The notes: generated by a model not told the origin, from the sequence alone. A stretch of DNA of 64,000 bases from Pseudomonas fluorescens (GCF_902497745.1 NZ_CABVHJ010000017.1:2501-66500), one strand, 5' to 3'. Counted from the stretch's first letter, positions 46,501-52,397 are shown. Made by a program: numbers and translations.

Positions 46501-47514
46501 GCCGCGCGGGGTGCCAGCGACGAACAGCGTCGCCTCGGCGAGACCGTACGAAGCCATGAAACTGTCGGCGCTGAAACCGCACGCGGTGAACTTCTCGGCG
46601 AAGCGTTCGAGGGTGTCTAGACGGATCGGCTCTGAGCCGGAATAGGCCACACGCCAGCCGCTGAGATCAAGGCGTTCAAGCGCCGATTCGCTGATCCGCT
46701 CGCTGCACAAGCGATAAGCGAAGTCCGGCCCGCCGCTGATGGTGCCGCCGTATTGGCTGATCGCTTCAAGCCAGCGCAATGGCCGGCCGAGGAAGTAGGC
46801 CGGCGACATCAGGATGCATGGCACACCGCTGAAAATCGGTTGCAGCAGACCGCCGATCAAACCCATGTCGTGATACAGCGGCAGCCAGCTGACGATGACG
46901 TCGTCGGGGTTCACGTCAATGCCGAAACCGTGGCGGATCAGCAATTCGTTGGCGACCAGATTGCCGTGGCTGACTTGCACGCCTTTGGGCAACGCGGTGG
47001 AGCCGGAGGTGTATTGCAAGAAGGCGATGTGGTCTGGTGGCAGATTCGGCTCAACCCAGTTTTGCGCCAGTGCGCTGTCGAGGCTGTCAACACACAGCAG
47101 CGGCGGCGCGCCTTCGATTTGCTGCAAGGCGTCACGCAGGTCAGCGCTGGTCAGCAGCAGACGCGGTTCGGCGTCGGCAATGATCGACAGCAAACGCTCC
47201 TGATGGTGACGACGCGCGGATTCCGGCGGATAGGCCGGCACCGCGATCACCCCTGCGTACAGGCAGCCAAAAAACGCCGCGACGTAATCCGGACCGCTTG
47301 GGAACAGCAGCACCGCGCGATCACCGAATTCAGCGTCAGCCTGCAATGCAGCGGCAATGGTGCGCGCGCGCTCATCCAGTTCGCGATAACTGAGCACCAC
47401 AGCCTGCTCTGGGTTTTCGGCAAGAAAACGCAAGGCCAGTTGATCCGGCGTCAGGGCCGCGCGGCGCTGGAGGGCTTGGACCAGGGTGCTGGGGAGTTCG
47501 AACGCGTCGGTCAT
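34516..47514 (-). CDS. pvdL: PvdL, chromophore-initiating pyoverdine NRPS
   Basis: This encodes 4332 residues, with AGGAAA upstream of the ATG. Domain order: acyl-AMP ligase (1-560), carrier (LGGNS, about 608), C1 (HHIIADG, about 805), A1 (1130-1620), carrier (LGGHS, about 1665), C2 (HHIVTEG, about 1860), A2 (2180-2690), carrier (LGGDS, about 2737), E (HHLVVDG, about 2913), C3 (NHHILIDAW, about 3390), A3 (3700-4220), carrier (about 4268). This is the PvdL layout: fatty-acyl start, Glu, D-Tyr, Dab. A3 specificity residues read D-I-W-E-L-T-A-D-D, a known Dab code; A1 reads D-V-W-H-F-G-R-I-N and A2 D-A-E-G-I-G-A-V-M. The epimerase after module 3 fits D-Tyr. There is no thioesterase, so the chain passes to other synthetases. 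The cytoplasmic product is the acylated ferribactin start. Confidence 0.96.
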   Translation of the reverse strand: MTDAFELPSTLVQALQRRAALTPDQLALRFLAENPEQAVVLSYRELDERARTIAAALQADAEFGDRAVLLFPSGPDYVAAFFGCLYAGVIAVPAYPPESARRHHQERLLSIIADAEPRLLLTSADLRDALQQIEGAPPLLCVDSLDSALAQNWVEPNLPPDHIAFLQYTSGSTALPKGVQVSHGNLVANELLIRHGFGIDVNPDDVIVSWLPLYHDMGLIGGLLQPIFSGVPCILMSPAYFLGRPLRWLEAISQYGGTISGGPDFAYRLCSERISESALERLDLSGWRVAYSGSEPIRLDTLERFAEKFTACGFSADSFMASYGLAEATLFVAGTPRGTGIPALRVDDQALAQNRAESGEGSPIMSCGISQPEHAVLIVEPSSLEELADNAVGEVWAAGPSIALGYWRNPEASAKTFVQHAGRTWLRTGDLGFMRDGELFITGRLKDMLIVRGHNLYPQDIEKTVENEVEVVRKGRVAAFAVSQNGEEGIGIAAEISRSVQKILPPEALIKAIRQAVAEAYQEAPSVVVLLNPGALPKTSSGKLQRSACRNRLADGSLDSYAVFPPTSSESLEATTSVSELEALIGKIWAEQLNVKQVNADDHFFLLGGNSIAAAQVIARVREELALELNLRLLFEAPTLAAFAAAVAQQQQDGGSAQGAITALSRSEPMPQSLAQNRLWITWQLDPHSSAYNIPGALRLRGELDEDALRASFQQLIERHESLRTRFFERDGVALQQVDAAAEFNLQLIDISELPAHEREVRAQQIREEEARTQFDLEKGPLLWVTLVRLDDEDHQLLVTMHHIIADGWSLNVVIDEFSRLYAAASQGATANLAPLPTQYADYGSWQRQWLAQGEGERQLAYWKAQLGDEHPTLELATDHPRSAQKNHSAARHTVRLGASLSDAIRNTAQVHQSTPFMLLLSALQSLLQRYSGQRDIRIGVPNANRPRLETQGLIGFFINTQVLRAEIDSRLPFVELLAQTREAVLGAQANQDLPFEQLLEAFPQAREQGLFQVMFNHQQRDLSALKRLPGLLAEELPWHSREAKFDLQLHSEEDRNGRLTLSFDYASELFDATTIARLTEHFSNLLREVCERPEQAIGDLQLLSTSEYDQQKVWGVAPCTPAQQWLPELLNEQARLTPERTALVWDGGSLDFAELNSQSNRLAHYLRDKGVGPDVCVAIAAERSPQLLIGLLAIIKAGGAYVPLDPDYPADRLAYMLSDSGVELLLTQTELLDRLPASDGVSVIAMDALHLENWPSQAPGLHLHGDNLAYVIYTSGSTGQPKGVGNTHAALAERLQWMQNAYALNETDVLMQKAPISFDVSVWECFWPLITGARLLIAGPGEHRDPHRIAQLVQAYGVTTLHFVPPLLSLFIDEPLSAECTSLRRVFSGGEALPAELRNRVLAQLPAVQLHNRYGPTETAINVTHWHCTTTDGERSPIGRPLGNVICRVLDADLNPVPAGVPGELCISGIGLARGYLGRPSLTAERFVVDPLGEQGARLYRTGDRARWTCDGVIEYLGRLDQQVKLRGFRVEPEEIEARLLAQDGVAQAVVLVRDTAAGAQLVGYFTATDASEDHDEQITRLKTALATELPEYMVPAQLMRVDEMPLSPSGKLDRRALPEPQWQIREHVEPVTELEQQIAAIWREVLGLTQVGLRDDFFALGGHSLLATQIISRTRQACDVELPLRALFEHSELGDFAEQIRLIQVSGRTNKQPPIDKVDRSQPVPLSYSQQRMWFLWQMEPDSPAYNVGGMARLRGVLHVERFEAALQALILRHETLRTTFPSVDGIARQQVHAETGVRMGWKDFSKFSADVREQKVQQFADEEAHLPFDLETGPLLRACLVKTAEHEHYFVLTLHHIVTEGWAMDIFARELSALYEAFVDDRDSPLEPLPVQYLDYSVWQRNWLESGERQRQLDYWTAQLGREHPLLELPGDRPRPPVQSHQGELFRFDLSDDLAARVRAFNAQHGLTLFMTMTAALATLLYRYSGQTDLRIGAPVANRIRPESEGLIGAFLNTQVLRCQLNGMMSVGELFEQVRHTVIEGQSHQDLPFDHLVEALQLPRSAAYNPLFQVMCNVQRWEFQQSRMLAGMTVEYLANDARATKFDLNLEVTDLDHRLGCCLTYSTDLFDEPTIARMAKHWRNLLEALIADPQQRLSELPLLDQPEQQHLLDSLGIEPGEHRLDQCIHHLFAEQALARKDAPALTFAGQTLSYAELDARANRLAWALRERGVGPQVRVGLALERSLEMVIGLLAILKAGGAYVPLDPEYPLDRLHYMIEDSRIGLLLSDRAMFNALGDLPSSVARWCLEEDSAALADYPASELPFISLSQHQAYLIYTSGSTGKPKGVVVSHGEIAMHCQAVIERFGMRPDDCELHFYSINFDAATERLLVPLLSGAQVVLRAQGQWDAEEICGLIRTHKINVLGFTPSYGSQLAQFLSTQNEILPVRMIITGGEALTGEHLQRIRAAFKPVTFFNAYGPTETVVMPLASLAPEVLEEGAGSVPIGSVIGARVAYILDADLALVPQGATGELFVGGAGLAQAYHDRPGITAERFVADPFATNGGRMYRTGDLVRQRADGLVEYLGRIDHQVKIRGFRIELGEIETRLLDHDSIREAVVLALDAPSGKQLVGYLVTDVAEQNEARQAELREALKTHLKAQLPDYMVPTHLILLASMPLTANGKLDRRALPAPDPELNRQDYVAPSNELEQALAQIWCEVLNVEQVGLNDNFFELGGDSILSIQVVSRARQQGIHFSPRDLFQHQTVQTLAAVASRTEQVTAEQGLVAGESRLTPIQHWFFDTDIPQRQHWNQALLLEPTVSLEPHRLEQALLAVIVQHDALRLRFTEADGQWQATHQPVSDAAVLWQVRVTSMDKCEALFADAQRSLDLEQGPLVRAVLVDGPEGQQRLFIAIHHLVVDGVSWRVLLDDVQTVYRQLDADQAVKLPAKTSAFKDWAARLQAYAGSESLREELNWWQTQLAGQNADLPCENPQGGQHNRHAQTVSVRLDAEHTKQLLQQAPAAYRTQVNDLLLTALARVLCRWSGQPSALIQLEGHGRETLFDEIDLTRTVGWFTSAYPLRLTPHNIEEAAGQGASIKAIKEQLRAVPHKGLGYGVLRYLADDLSQRSMAALPQAPVTFNYLGQFDQSFGSDALFRPLDEAVGAAHDPQAPLPNELSIDSQVYGGELLLRWTFSAERYDAQTINDLADAYLGELQSLIGHCLQDEAGGLTPSDFPLARLTQAQLDALPVPAAHIEDVYPLTPMQEGMLLHTLLEPGTGLYYMQDRYRINSELDPERFAQAWQAVIARHEALRASFCWNVGEDMLQVIHTPGRTPIEYLDWSAIAEAEQEPKLQALLKNEREAGFDLLNQAPFHLRLIKVGAARYWFMMSNHHILIDAWCRSLLMNDFFEIYTALGEGREAQLSVPPRYRDYIGWLQRQSLAEARQWWQQNLQGFERTTPIPSDRPFLREHAGESGGMIVGDRYTRLNVEDGARLRELAQAHQLTINTFAQAAWALVLRRMSGDRDVLFGVTVAGRPVEMPEMQRTVGLFINSIALRVKMPEDDQRSSVRQWLSALLDSNMQLREYEYLPLVNIQEQSELPKGQPLFDSLFVFENAPVEVSVLDRAQSLNATSDSGRTHTNFPLTAVCYPGDDLGLHLSYDQRYFDESTIERMLGEFKRLLLALVDGFHGDMADLPLLGGEEQDFLLHGCNQSAHDYPLEQSYVALFEAQVAAHPQRIAATCLDQQQSYAELNHNANRLGHALVAAGVQMDQPVALLGERNLDLLGMIIGSFKAGAGYLPLDPGLPSQRLQRIIELSRTPVLVCSKACFEQAQTLLDEFSCANRPRLLVWEEIQAAATSAQDLGIYSGPDNLAYVIYTSGSTGLPKGVMVEQRGMLNNQLSKVPYLNLSDADVIAQTASQSFDISVWQFLAAPLFGARVDIVPNTIAHDPQGLLVHVQAQGITVLESVPSLIQGMLASERLSLDGLRWMLPTGEAMPPELAHQWLLRYPDIGLVNAYGPAECSDDVAFFRVDMASTRGSYLPIGTPTDNNLLYLVDGALELVPLGAVGELCVAGTGVGRGYVSDPLRTAPVFVPNPFGAPGERLYRTGDLARRRSDGVLEYVGRVDHQVKIRGYRIELGEIEARLHEQPEVRDGAVGVQEGVNGKHLVGYLVAADSALNPSERLERIKQRLRAELPEYMVPLHWLWLDQLPRNANGKLDRKALPALEIGQLQSQDYLAPRNELEQTLADIWAEVLKVEQVGVRDNFFELGGHSLLATQIASRVQKTLQRDVPLRAMFECSTVEELAEYIDGLAASDITEEKVDRLNDLMAELEGL

Positions 47515-47666
47515 GAGGTTTCCTGCCTGAATTCGGCTTGCTAGTGGAATCGGGTTGCTGCGTCACGCCCCTCAAAGGGCATGCAGGGCGCGGTCTGTGC
47601 CGACCGCGCGAGGCATTGGAATGCTGTCTGGCCGAGCGCATCACCCGGAACCATTCACCAATGAGA

Positions 47667-47690
47667 ACGGATGACGTCTTGAAATAATTA
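47667..47690 (-). promoter_or_regulatory. PvdS-type box for pvdL (variant)
   Basis: On the minus strand CTAATT (TAATT at 47690-47686) and CGT (47669-47667) are 16 bases apart. It differs from the usual TAAAT by one base. It lies about 150 bp before pvdL in the 370-base pvdL-pvdS gap, which otherwise holds only the pvdS Fur/promoter region. Confidence 0.65.
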
Positions 47691-47783
47691 GTCGGCAGGC
47701 TGGATCGCCAATGGGGCCGGGGTGTGGCGGCGTGTCGCAGTTCTCACATCGCACCGATTTGGATCATTAGTTCTCTTTCTCAA

Positions 47784-47811
47784 TTGACAATCATTATCAT
47801 TCAACATAATT
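47784..47811 (+). promoter_or_regulatory. Fur box overlapping the pvdS promoter
   Basis: GACAATCATTATCATTCAA at 47786-47804 is a strong match to the Fur consensus (read on the other strand it gives TGATAATGATTGTC). It overlaps a sigma-70 -35 element TTGACA (47784-47789) and abuts a -10-like CATAAT (47805-47810). Iron-loaded Fur would block pvdS transcription. Confidence 0.82.
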
Positions 47812-47884
47812 TGTCGCTCGATGTGTAGGACGGCCCCGTCCCCGAAGGCGTCCCACTAACCTATTTGGCAGCAAGGTGATTTCC

Positions 47885-48439
47885 ATGACGGAACAAGTAT
47901 CCACAAGCAAGTGCGATTCACCGCTACTTCAGGCATTCGTCGACAATCGACTGATTCTGGTCAAGATTGCAGCCCGCATTACCGGCTGCCGGTCGCGCGC
48001 CGAAGATGTGGTGCAGGATGCGTTTTTCCGACTGCAATCGGCGCCACCGATCACGTCGTCGATCAAGGCGCAACTGAGCTATCTGTTCCAGATCGTGCGC
48101 AACCTCGCCATCGATCACTACCGTAAACAGGCGCTGGAACAGAAATACTCCGGCCCTGAAGAGGAAGGGCTGAATGTGGTCATCCAGGGTGCTTCGCCGG
48201 AAACCTCGCACATCAACTTTTCGACCCTGGAAAACATCGCCGACGCACTGACCGAGCTGCCGAGCCGCACTCGCTATGCGTTCGAGATGTACCGCCTGCA
48301 CGGCGTGCCGCAAAAGGACATCGCCAAGGAACTCGGCGTTTCGCCGACCCTGGTCAACTTCATGATTCGTGATGCGCTGGTGCACTGCCGCAAAGTCTCG
48401 GGCAGTCGTCGGGATGCGGTGATTGCCGGTCGTCGCTAA
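47885..48439 (+). CDS. pvdS: PvdS, iron-starvation ECF sigma factor
   Basis: This encodes 184 residues from the ATG at 47885, with AAGGTGA six bases upstream. Sigma region 2 shows RAEDVVQDAFFRLQSAP and LSYLFQIVRNLAIDHYRKQ; region 4 shows LPSRTRYAFEMYRLHGVPQKDIAKELGVSPTLVNFMIRDAL. These are PvdS-like. It directs RNA polymerase to TAAAT-N16-CGT promoters, four of which occur in this window. Control is by Fur at its promoter and, by family knowledge, by the FpvR anti-sigma factor. It is divergent from pvdL; the pvdG thioesterase found between these genes in P. aeruginosa is absent. Confidence 0.95.
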   Translation: MTEQVSTSKCDSPLLQAFVDNRLILVKIAARITGCRSRAEDVVQDAFFRLQSAPPITSSIKAQLSYLFQIVRNLAIDHYRKQALEQKYSGPEEEGLNVVIQGASPETSHINFSTLENIADALTELPSRTRYAFEMYRLHGVPQKDIAKELGVSPTLVNFMIRDALVHCRKVSGSRRDAVIAGRR

Positions 48440-48460
48440 GATCTGAATTCGGCGTCAAGA

Positions 48461-48537
48461 CATTCGCGAGCAGGCTCGCTCCCACATTGGATCTGTGTAC
48501 GCAGAACACATGTGGGAGCGAGCTTGCTCGCGAAGGC
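48461..48537. repeat. REP doublet, GTGGGAGCGAGC family
   Basis: ATTCGCGAGCAGGCTCGCTC and the inverted TGTGGGAGCGAGCTTGCTCG fill the space between the convergent pvdS and pvdY genes. Confidence 0.88.
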
Positions 48538-48574
48538 GGACTTGAGACCGCAATGGATCTCAAGCCCGACTGCC

Positions 48575-49588
48575 TCAGGCCAATTTGCACCGATCAAAAA
48601 ACCGCTCACGCCCCAGAATCATCAGCGCCGCGCGCTTGTGCGGGAAGTCGAATTCCTTTTCGCAGTGAAAGCATTGATTCTGCATATGGCCGATCATCTT
48701 CGCATTGTCGGCCCGTGGTTCAGCGACCACCCGCTGCGTGCGCGGATCATCCAGAAACAGGTAATGCACCAACGCCGATAACCAGCTCGCCACTTTGTGC
48801 GGGCCGCGATGATCCTCTTCGCCGACCAGCATGTGAATGCCACGATCGTAATTGTCGGCATCGTAGAACGGCGCGATGCGATCTTCCTTGGCCCAGTAGG
48901 CTTCGAAATAGGCAAACGGCTGATCATCGAAACAGCCGATCAAGGTCAGCGTGTGCGGGTCAGCATCGAGTTTGCTCAGGTATTCGCGGTGCTTGTCGAG
49001 ACTGCCCTCTTCCTGCCAGAAACTGGCGACGCGCGGGCTGTTCTGCCAGCGGTTGAAGCGCGGCAGGTCTTCTTCGATCTCTACGGTGCGCAGAGAAATC
49101 CACGCACCCAGACGCGCATCGAAACGCCGATAGACTTCACCGCGCGGCTTCACCGGCCGCAGTGGATGACGCTTGCCTTGGCTGATGATCATCTGCTGCG
49201 GATAGCTGCCGGTCAGTGAAGTGCCGAGCCACGGTTGTGGCAGTTGCCAGAACAGCGTGCGTTCGCAGCGATATTCGCCAGCCACTTCGGTGCTCACCAG
49301 CAAACCGCTGAGCAAAGCTTCGGTCGGAGGCTGGTCTAGCTGCCAGGTCAGTTGCTGGCACGCCGGATCCCGCGCGAACAGCCAGTAACACGCTGCCCAC
49401 AGCGCCTGCCCGGGCGGCAGCGCGAAGCGCTCATCGAGCTGGATCGAGCCCTTGGCCTCTCGATCGAGGCGCAGGCGAATCAGCGGTTGCCCGTCCAGGC
49501 TCAGGCTCAGACGGCTTTCGGTAGCATCAGCGATCAGTTGACTGCCCGAAGGCAAGGCCAGGGCAGTCAGGTCATTCAGATTGGACAT
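48575..49588 (-). CDS. pvdY: Hydroxyornithine acetyltransferase, IucB/PvdY-like
   Basis: This encodes 337 residues. The N-terminal half (1-150) is a beta-rich extension; the C-terminal half is a GNAT domain of the IucB/RhbD siderophore type: PRFNRWQNSPRVASFWQEEG, LIGCFDDQPFAYFEAYW, then DYDRGIHMLVGEEDHRGPHK, LDDPRTQRVVAEPRADN and MIGHMQNQCFHCEKEFDFPHK. IucB-type enzymes acetylate N-hydroxylated lysine or ornithine side chains. With a PvdS box upstream and pvdS next door, it likely makes N5-acetyl-N5-hydroxyornithine for this strain's pyoverdine, instead of the formyl form made by PvdF. The name pvdY follows the related P. aeruginosa type II gene. Confidence 0.87.
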   Translation of the reverse strand: MSNLNDLTALALPSGSQLIADATESRLSLSLDGQPLIRLRLDREAKGSIQLDERFALPPGQALWAACYWLFARDPACQQLTWQLDQPPTEALLSGLLVSTEVAGEYRCERTLFWQLPQPWLGTSLTGSYPQQMIISQGKRHPLRPVKPRGEVYRRFDARLGAWISLRTVEIEEDLPRFNRWQNSPRVASFWQEEGSLDKHREYLSKLDADPHTLTLIGCFDDQPFAYFEAYWAKEDRIAPFYDADNYDRGIHMLVGEEDHRGPHKVASWLSALVHYLFLDDPRTQRVVAEPRADNAKMIGHMQNQCFHCEKEFDFPHKRAALMILGRERFFDRCKLA

Positions 49589-49628
49589 GGGTCGGGCTCA
49601 CGATAATCGTCGACAGTTAAATGCTGGA

Positions 49629-49652
49629 ACGTGATCGCGCCCGGAAAATTTA
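49629..49652 (-). promoter_or_regulatory. PvdS iron-starvation box for pvdY
   Basis: On the minus strand TAAAT (49652-49648) and CGT (49631-49629) are 16 bases apart, about 40 bp before the pvdY start. Confidence 0.83.
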
Positions 49653-49728
49653 GAGATTCCCACCAACAATCTGACGATGCTGTTTGCTGGCGGGGCTCTA
49701 TGAAGCTGACTAACCCAATGCTCTCAAA

Positions 49729-50565
49729 CTAAACAGACCTGACACAGATCCTTTTGATTGCGTAATCGTTTCCGCTGCCACTCGCCGTATGACTGATGAT
49801 TGCCAACGTGCACTGCGAAGAATCCGCAGTAAACGTGCCCTCCAGTGATTCCCAAGTCATGGCTGGAAAATCCTTGGCTTCAGTGACGGTCTGGGTGCCT
49901 GCTGCAAGCGACAGACTCGGCACACTGGAGCTGGTGTTGGTTCGACGAACCTGTAAACCGAACTCATAACGCGTACCGGCTTCAAGGTTCACGAAGTTTT
50001 TTTCCAGAATGATGCCAGCCGATGCGTTGGTGTACGTGCGGTTGTTGAGAACGTAGATGTCCCCGTCCTTGCCGACAACCAGATCTCCGGGGTCGATTGC
50101 AGCCGGGCCTTTTGTCCAGCCGTTCCAGGGCGCTTCTTCAGCGTCGGAGAAGGTCGTCAGATCCTCGAAGGGAACTCGCACTTTGAGGCTGATCGGAGGA
50201 AACAGCAGTGGACAATCACAACCCGCGTTATTCAGGGCCGCCTGAAAGACAAACACCAGTTGGCTGTTGTGTTTCAGATCCTGCAGGTCATCCCACGCAA
50301 TCGTTCTGCGCCAGCCCGCCTCAAATTCCTGCTGCGTCAATGGTTCAGCATCGGCGATGCGCAACATGATTGGCGAACCAGCGCTTGTCTGACCACAGGC
50401 ATGCAGCGTCGTCGGTTGCCCGAGCGCCATAAAGGGCCAGCTCGACACTTCGACTGTAAGGCCGGTCGAACCATCGGGCTTGTTCAAGGTGAGGACATTC
50501 CCGCTGGCTTGCTCTACGAATGGAACAGGCACACAACGCAGTGAAATCGGGGATGGATTGGACAT
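49729..50565 (-). CDS. Hypothetical protein with Ig-like and jelly-roll regions
   Basis: This encodes 278 residues with AAGGAA before the ATG and no signal peptide. The N-terminal half (about 25-130) resembles repeat units of large Pseudomonas surface proteins (VSSWPFMALGQPTTLHACG, then LTQQEFEAGWRRTIAWDDLQ and SQLVFVFQAAL). The C-terminal half (about 140-278) looks like a carbohydrate-binding-module jelly roll (FVNLEAGTRYEFGLQVRRTN, then WESLEGTFTADSSQCTL). I do not recognise a named family. It may be a free-standing piece of an adhesin-type repeat. No link with the pyoverdine genes is visible. Confidence 0.75.
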   Translation of the reverse strand: MSNPSPISLRCVPVPFVEQASGNVLTLNKPDGSTGLTVEVSSWPFMALGQPTTLHACGQTSAGSPIMLRIADAEPLTQQEFEAGWRRTIAWDDLQDLKHNSQLVFVFQAALNNAGCDCPLLFPPISLKVRVPFEDLTTFSDAEEAPWNGWTKGPAAIDPGDLVVGKDGDIYVLNNRTYTNASAGIILEKNFVNLEAGTRYEFGLQVRRTNTSSSVPSLSLAAGTQTVTEAKDFPAMTWESLEGTFTADSSQCTLAIISHTASGSGNDYAIKRICVRSV

Positions 50566-50702
50566 GGCAAATTCCTTTTTCTCAAGCCGCTCACAAAGAG
50601 CGGGTGTGGAAAGGAATCAAAACCTGAAGCCAATACAGCGTCTACTGTCAGATCTGACAGGGTCACCCAAGTATCCGACCAACGGATGGGCATGACACGC
50701 CG

Positions 50703-51497
50703 TTACTTCGGCACCGGCACCACCGCAATCTTGTACGGCTCGAAAATTTTCAGCATTTCACCATTGTCGCGCAGCCCCTGAAGCAACTTGCCAAACGCAG
50801 CGCCGGTAATCGGCGCCGTCGGACGAAGAATGGCGTAATGGTGATAGACCTGATCGATGCGCTGCGACACCAGCAACTCATCGCGCACCTTCTCGTTACG
50901 CAGCAGGTAATCGAACAGATAGGAACGGGTCACCAAGGCAATATCGGCGCGACTACGAAGGACCATCAGCAGGTTGCTGTCATGGGAATAGGTCAGCGTG
51001 GCGTTATAATTCTGAGCCAGATACTTGGGGTCGGCATTGAAGTTAGCAAATTCGTAGTGATAACCGCTGAACAGCGCCAGGCGCTTGCCGGTGAGGTCGG
51101 CAAAGTAGTTCTGCTGACGACCGTCTTCGCGTTGCGCGACGAAAATCTCCGCGTCCTCGAGGCCCATGTCGACATCCGTGTGAGGAATATCTTTCCAGCC
51201 CCACTCAGGGTTCTCGAAAATCGCCATGTCGATCCGGCCTTGCTTGAAGTCACCGAAACGCCGGGGGATCGAGGTGGGCACAAGGACGAACTGATAGTCG
51301 CTTTGCAGGCGATTGAGGGCCTCGACCAGTTGCGGCAAGAGACCGGTGTCGGCACCGTTTTCCGGGCGAATGGTGTAAGGCGGAAAATGCGCCGCGCCGA
51401 CCCGAACCAATTGCGCTGCCTGAGCGGGCAATACCCAGAATGCAGCCAGCGCTGCGAGCATCAACCCCGCGGCCGTCCGAATTGGCAAAGACTTCAA
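50703..51497 (-). CDS. Periplasmic amino-acid-type substrate-binding protein (SBP_bac_3)
   Basis: This encodes 264 residues. The start is a TTG at 51497, with GGGGAG nine bases upstream; no ATG keeps the whole signal peptide (KSLPIRTAAG to LPAQAAQ). The mature protein begins VRVGAAHFPPYTI, the opening of the PAAT binding fold, and continues with RIDMAIFENPEWGWKD and LTGKRLALFSGYHYEF. There is no ABC permease or ATPase next to it, so it is an orphan binding protein or a sensory partner. Ligand unknown. Confidence 0.82.
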   Translation of the reverse strand: MKSLPIRTAAGLMLAALAAFWVLPAQAAQLVRVGAAHFPPYTIRPENGADTGLLPQLVEALNRLQSDYQFVLVPTSIPRRFGDFKQGRIDMAIFENPEWGWKDIPHTDVDMGLEDAEIFVAQREDGRQQNYFADLTGKRLALFSGYHYEFANFNADPKYLAQNYNATLTYSHDSNLLMVLRSRADIALVTRSYLFDYLLRNEKVRDELLVSQRIDQVYHHYAILRPTAPITGAAFGKLLQGLRDNGEMLKIFEPYKIAVVPVPK

Positions 51498-51589
51498 AAC
51501 ACCCCACTCCCCGAAAAAATACCGATCAATGCATTCAAGCTAGGCGGTTTCGCCCAGTTAGCCAGTTTCCCGGCTGGATAGAAAGTGCT

Positions 51590-52213
51590 TCAACGTTCTT
51601 CGAGGACCAGAATCAACGCCTCGTCGGCCAGTTGATCAAGGCTCAAACTGCCGCCGGCACGGAACCATGTGGTCGTCCATGACAGTGCGCCAGTGAGGAA
51701 ACGTCGGGTAATAAATACATCGCCACGGATAAATCCGGCGTCCTTGGCTTCACCCAGCACTTGCAGCCAGATGTCTTCGTAAACATCGCGCAGCGCCAGC
51801 ACTTTGGCCTGGCCCTCTTCGGACAGCGAGCGCCACTCATAAACCAACACCGCCATGGCTTCACCGCTGCCGCCCATGATCGACTGCAATTCGCAGCGAA
51901 TCAGTGCCAGCACGCGCTCGCGTACATCTGCGGCGTCGGCCAGCGCCGCGCGCATCAGGGCCGTGTTGTAGCGGATGGTTTCTTCCATCACCGCGCGGAG
52001 GATTTCATCCTTGCTTTTGAAGTGATGAAAAATGCTCCCGGACTGGATACCGACGGCACCGGCCAGATCGCGCACTGTGGTGCGTTCGTAGCCTTTGTTG
52101 CGAAACAGGTGAGCCGCCACTTGCAGCAATTTGCCACGGGCGCTGTCGGGGTCGGTCAACTGACCTTCGTCGACCAAATCGCGCATGACCCTCAAGGCTT
52201 TTTGCTCGTCCAC
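51590..52213 (-). CDS. atuR: AtuR, TetR-family repressor of the atu operon
   Basis: This encodes 207 residues from a GTG at 52213, with GGAGAG upstream. The helix-turn-helix is in GYERTTVRDLAGAVGIQSGSIFHHF, then SKDEILRAVMEET; the rest is the effector domain. It is divergent from atuA across 184 bases containing two long palindromes. In P. aeruginosa and P. citronellolis, AtuR represses atuABCDEFGH until terpene-pathway intermediates appear. Confidence 0.88.
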   Translation of the reverse strand: MDEQKALRVMRDLVDEGQLTDPDSARGKLLQVAAHLFRNKGYERTTVRDLAGAVGIQSGSIFHHFKSKDEILRAVMEETIRYNTALMRAALADAADVRERVLALIRCELQSIMGGSGEAMAVLVYEWRSLSEEGQAKVLALRDVYEDIWLQVLGEAKDAGFIRGDVFITRRFLTGALSWTTTWFRAGGSLSLDQLADEALILVLEER

Positions 52214-52291
52214 CCGTTCTCTCCTACAGTCGATCAGTCTGTTGCCCCCTGAAACCGCAGGGTTGCGCGCAATTTAAGCCGCCAGCGGCAA

Positions 52292-52351
52292 CCAAGCAAG
52301 CGCTTGGGCAGAAGATAGTTTCAACTGTTTACAAACCAAGCGCTTGCTTGG
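52292..52351. promoter_or_regulatory. Twin AtuR operators
   Basis: CCAAGCAAGCGCTTGG at 52292-52307 recurs as its exact reverse complement CCAAGCGCTTGCTTGG at 52336-52351; each copy is itself nearly palindromic. The two centres are 44 bp apart, four helical turns. They lie upstream of atuA, whose -35/-10 region they would cover. Confidence 0.75.
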
Positions 52352-52397
52352 TAGCCTCCAGACACTTCTGTCGCAGGTTGCTGAGTCGGAGATAAAA

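Noticed and set aside
34550..47540. Very long open frames on the plus strand opposite pvdL, up to 1,300 codons
   Set aside because: They are in register with the codons of pvdL, lack ribosome sites and recognisable domains, and are expected from strong GC bias at third positions.
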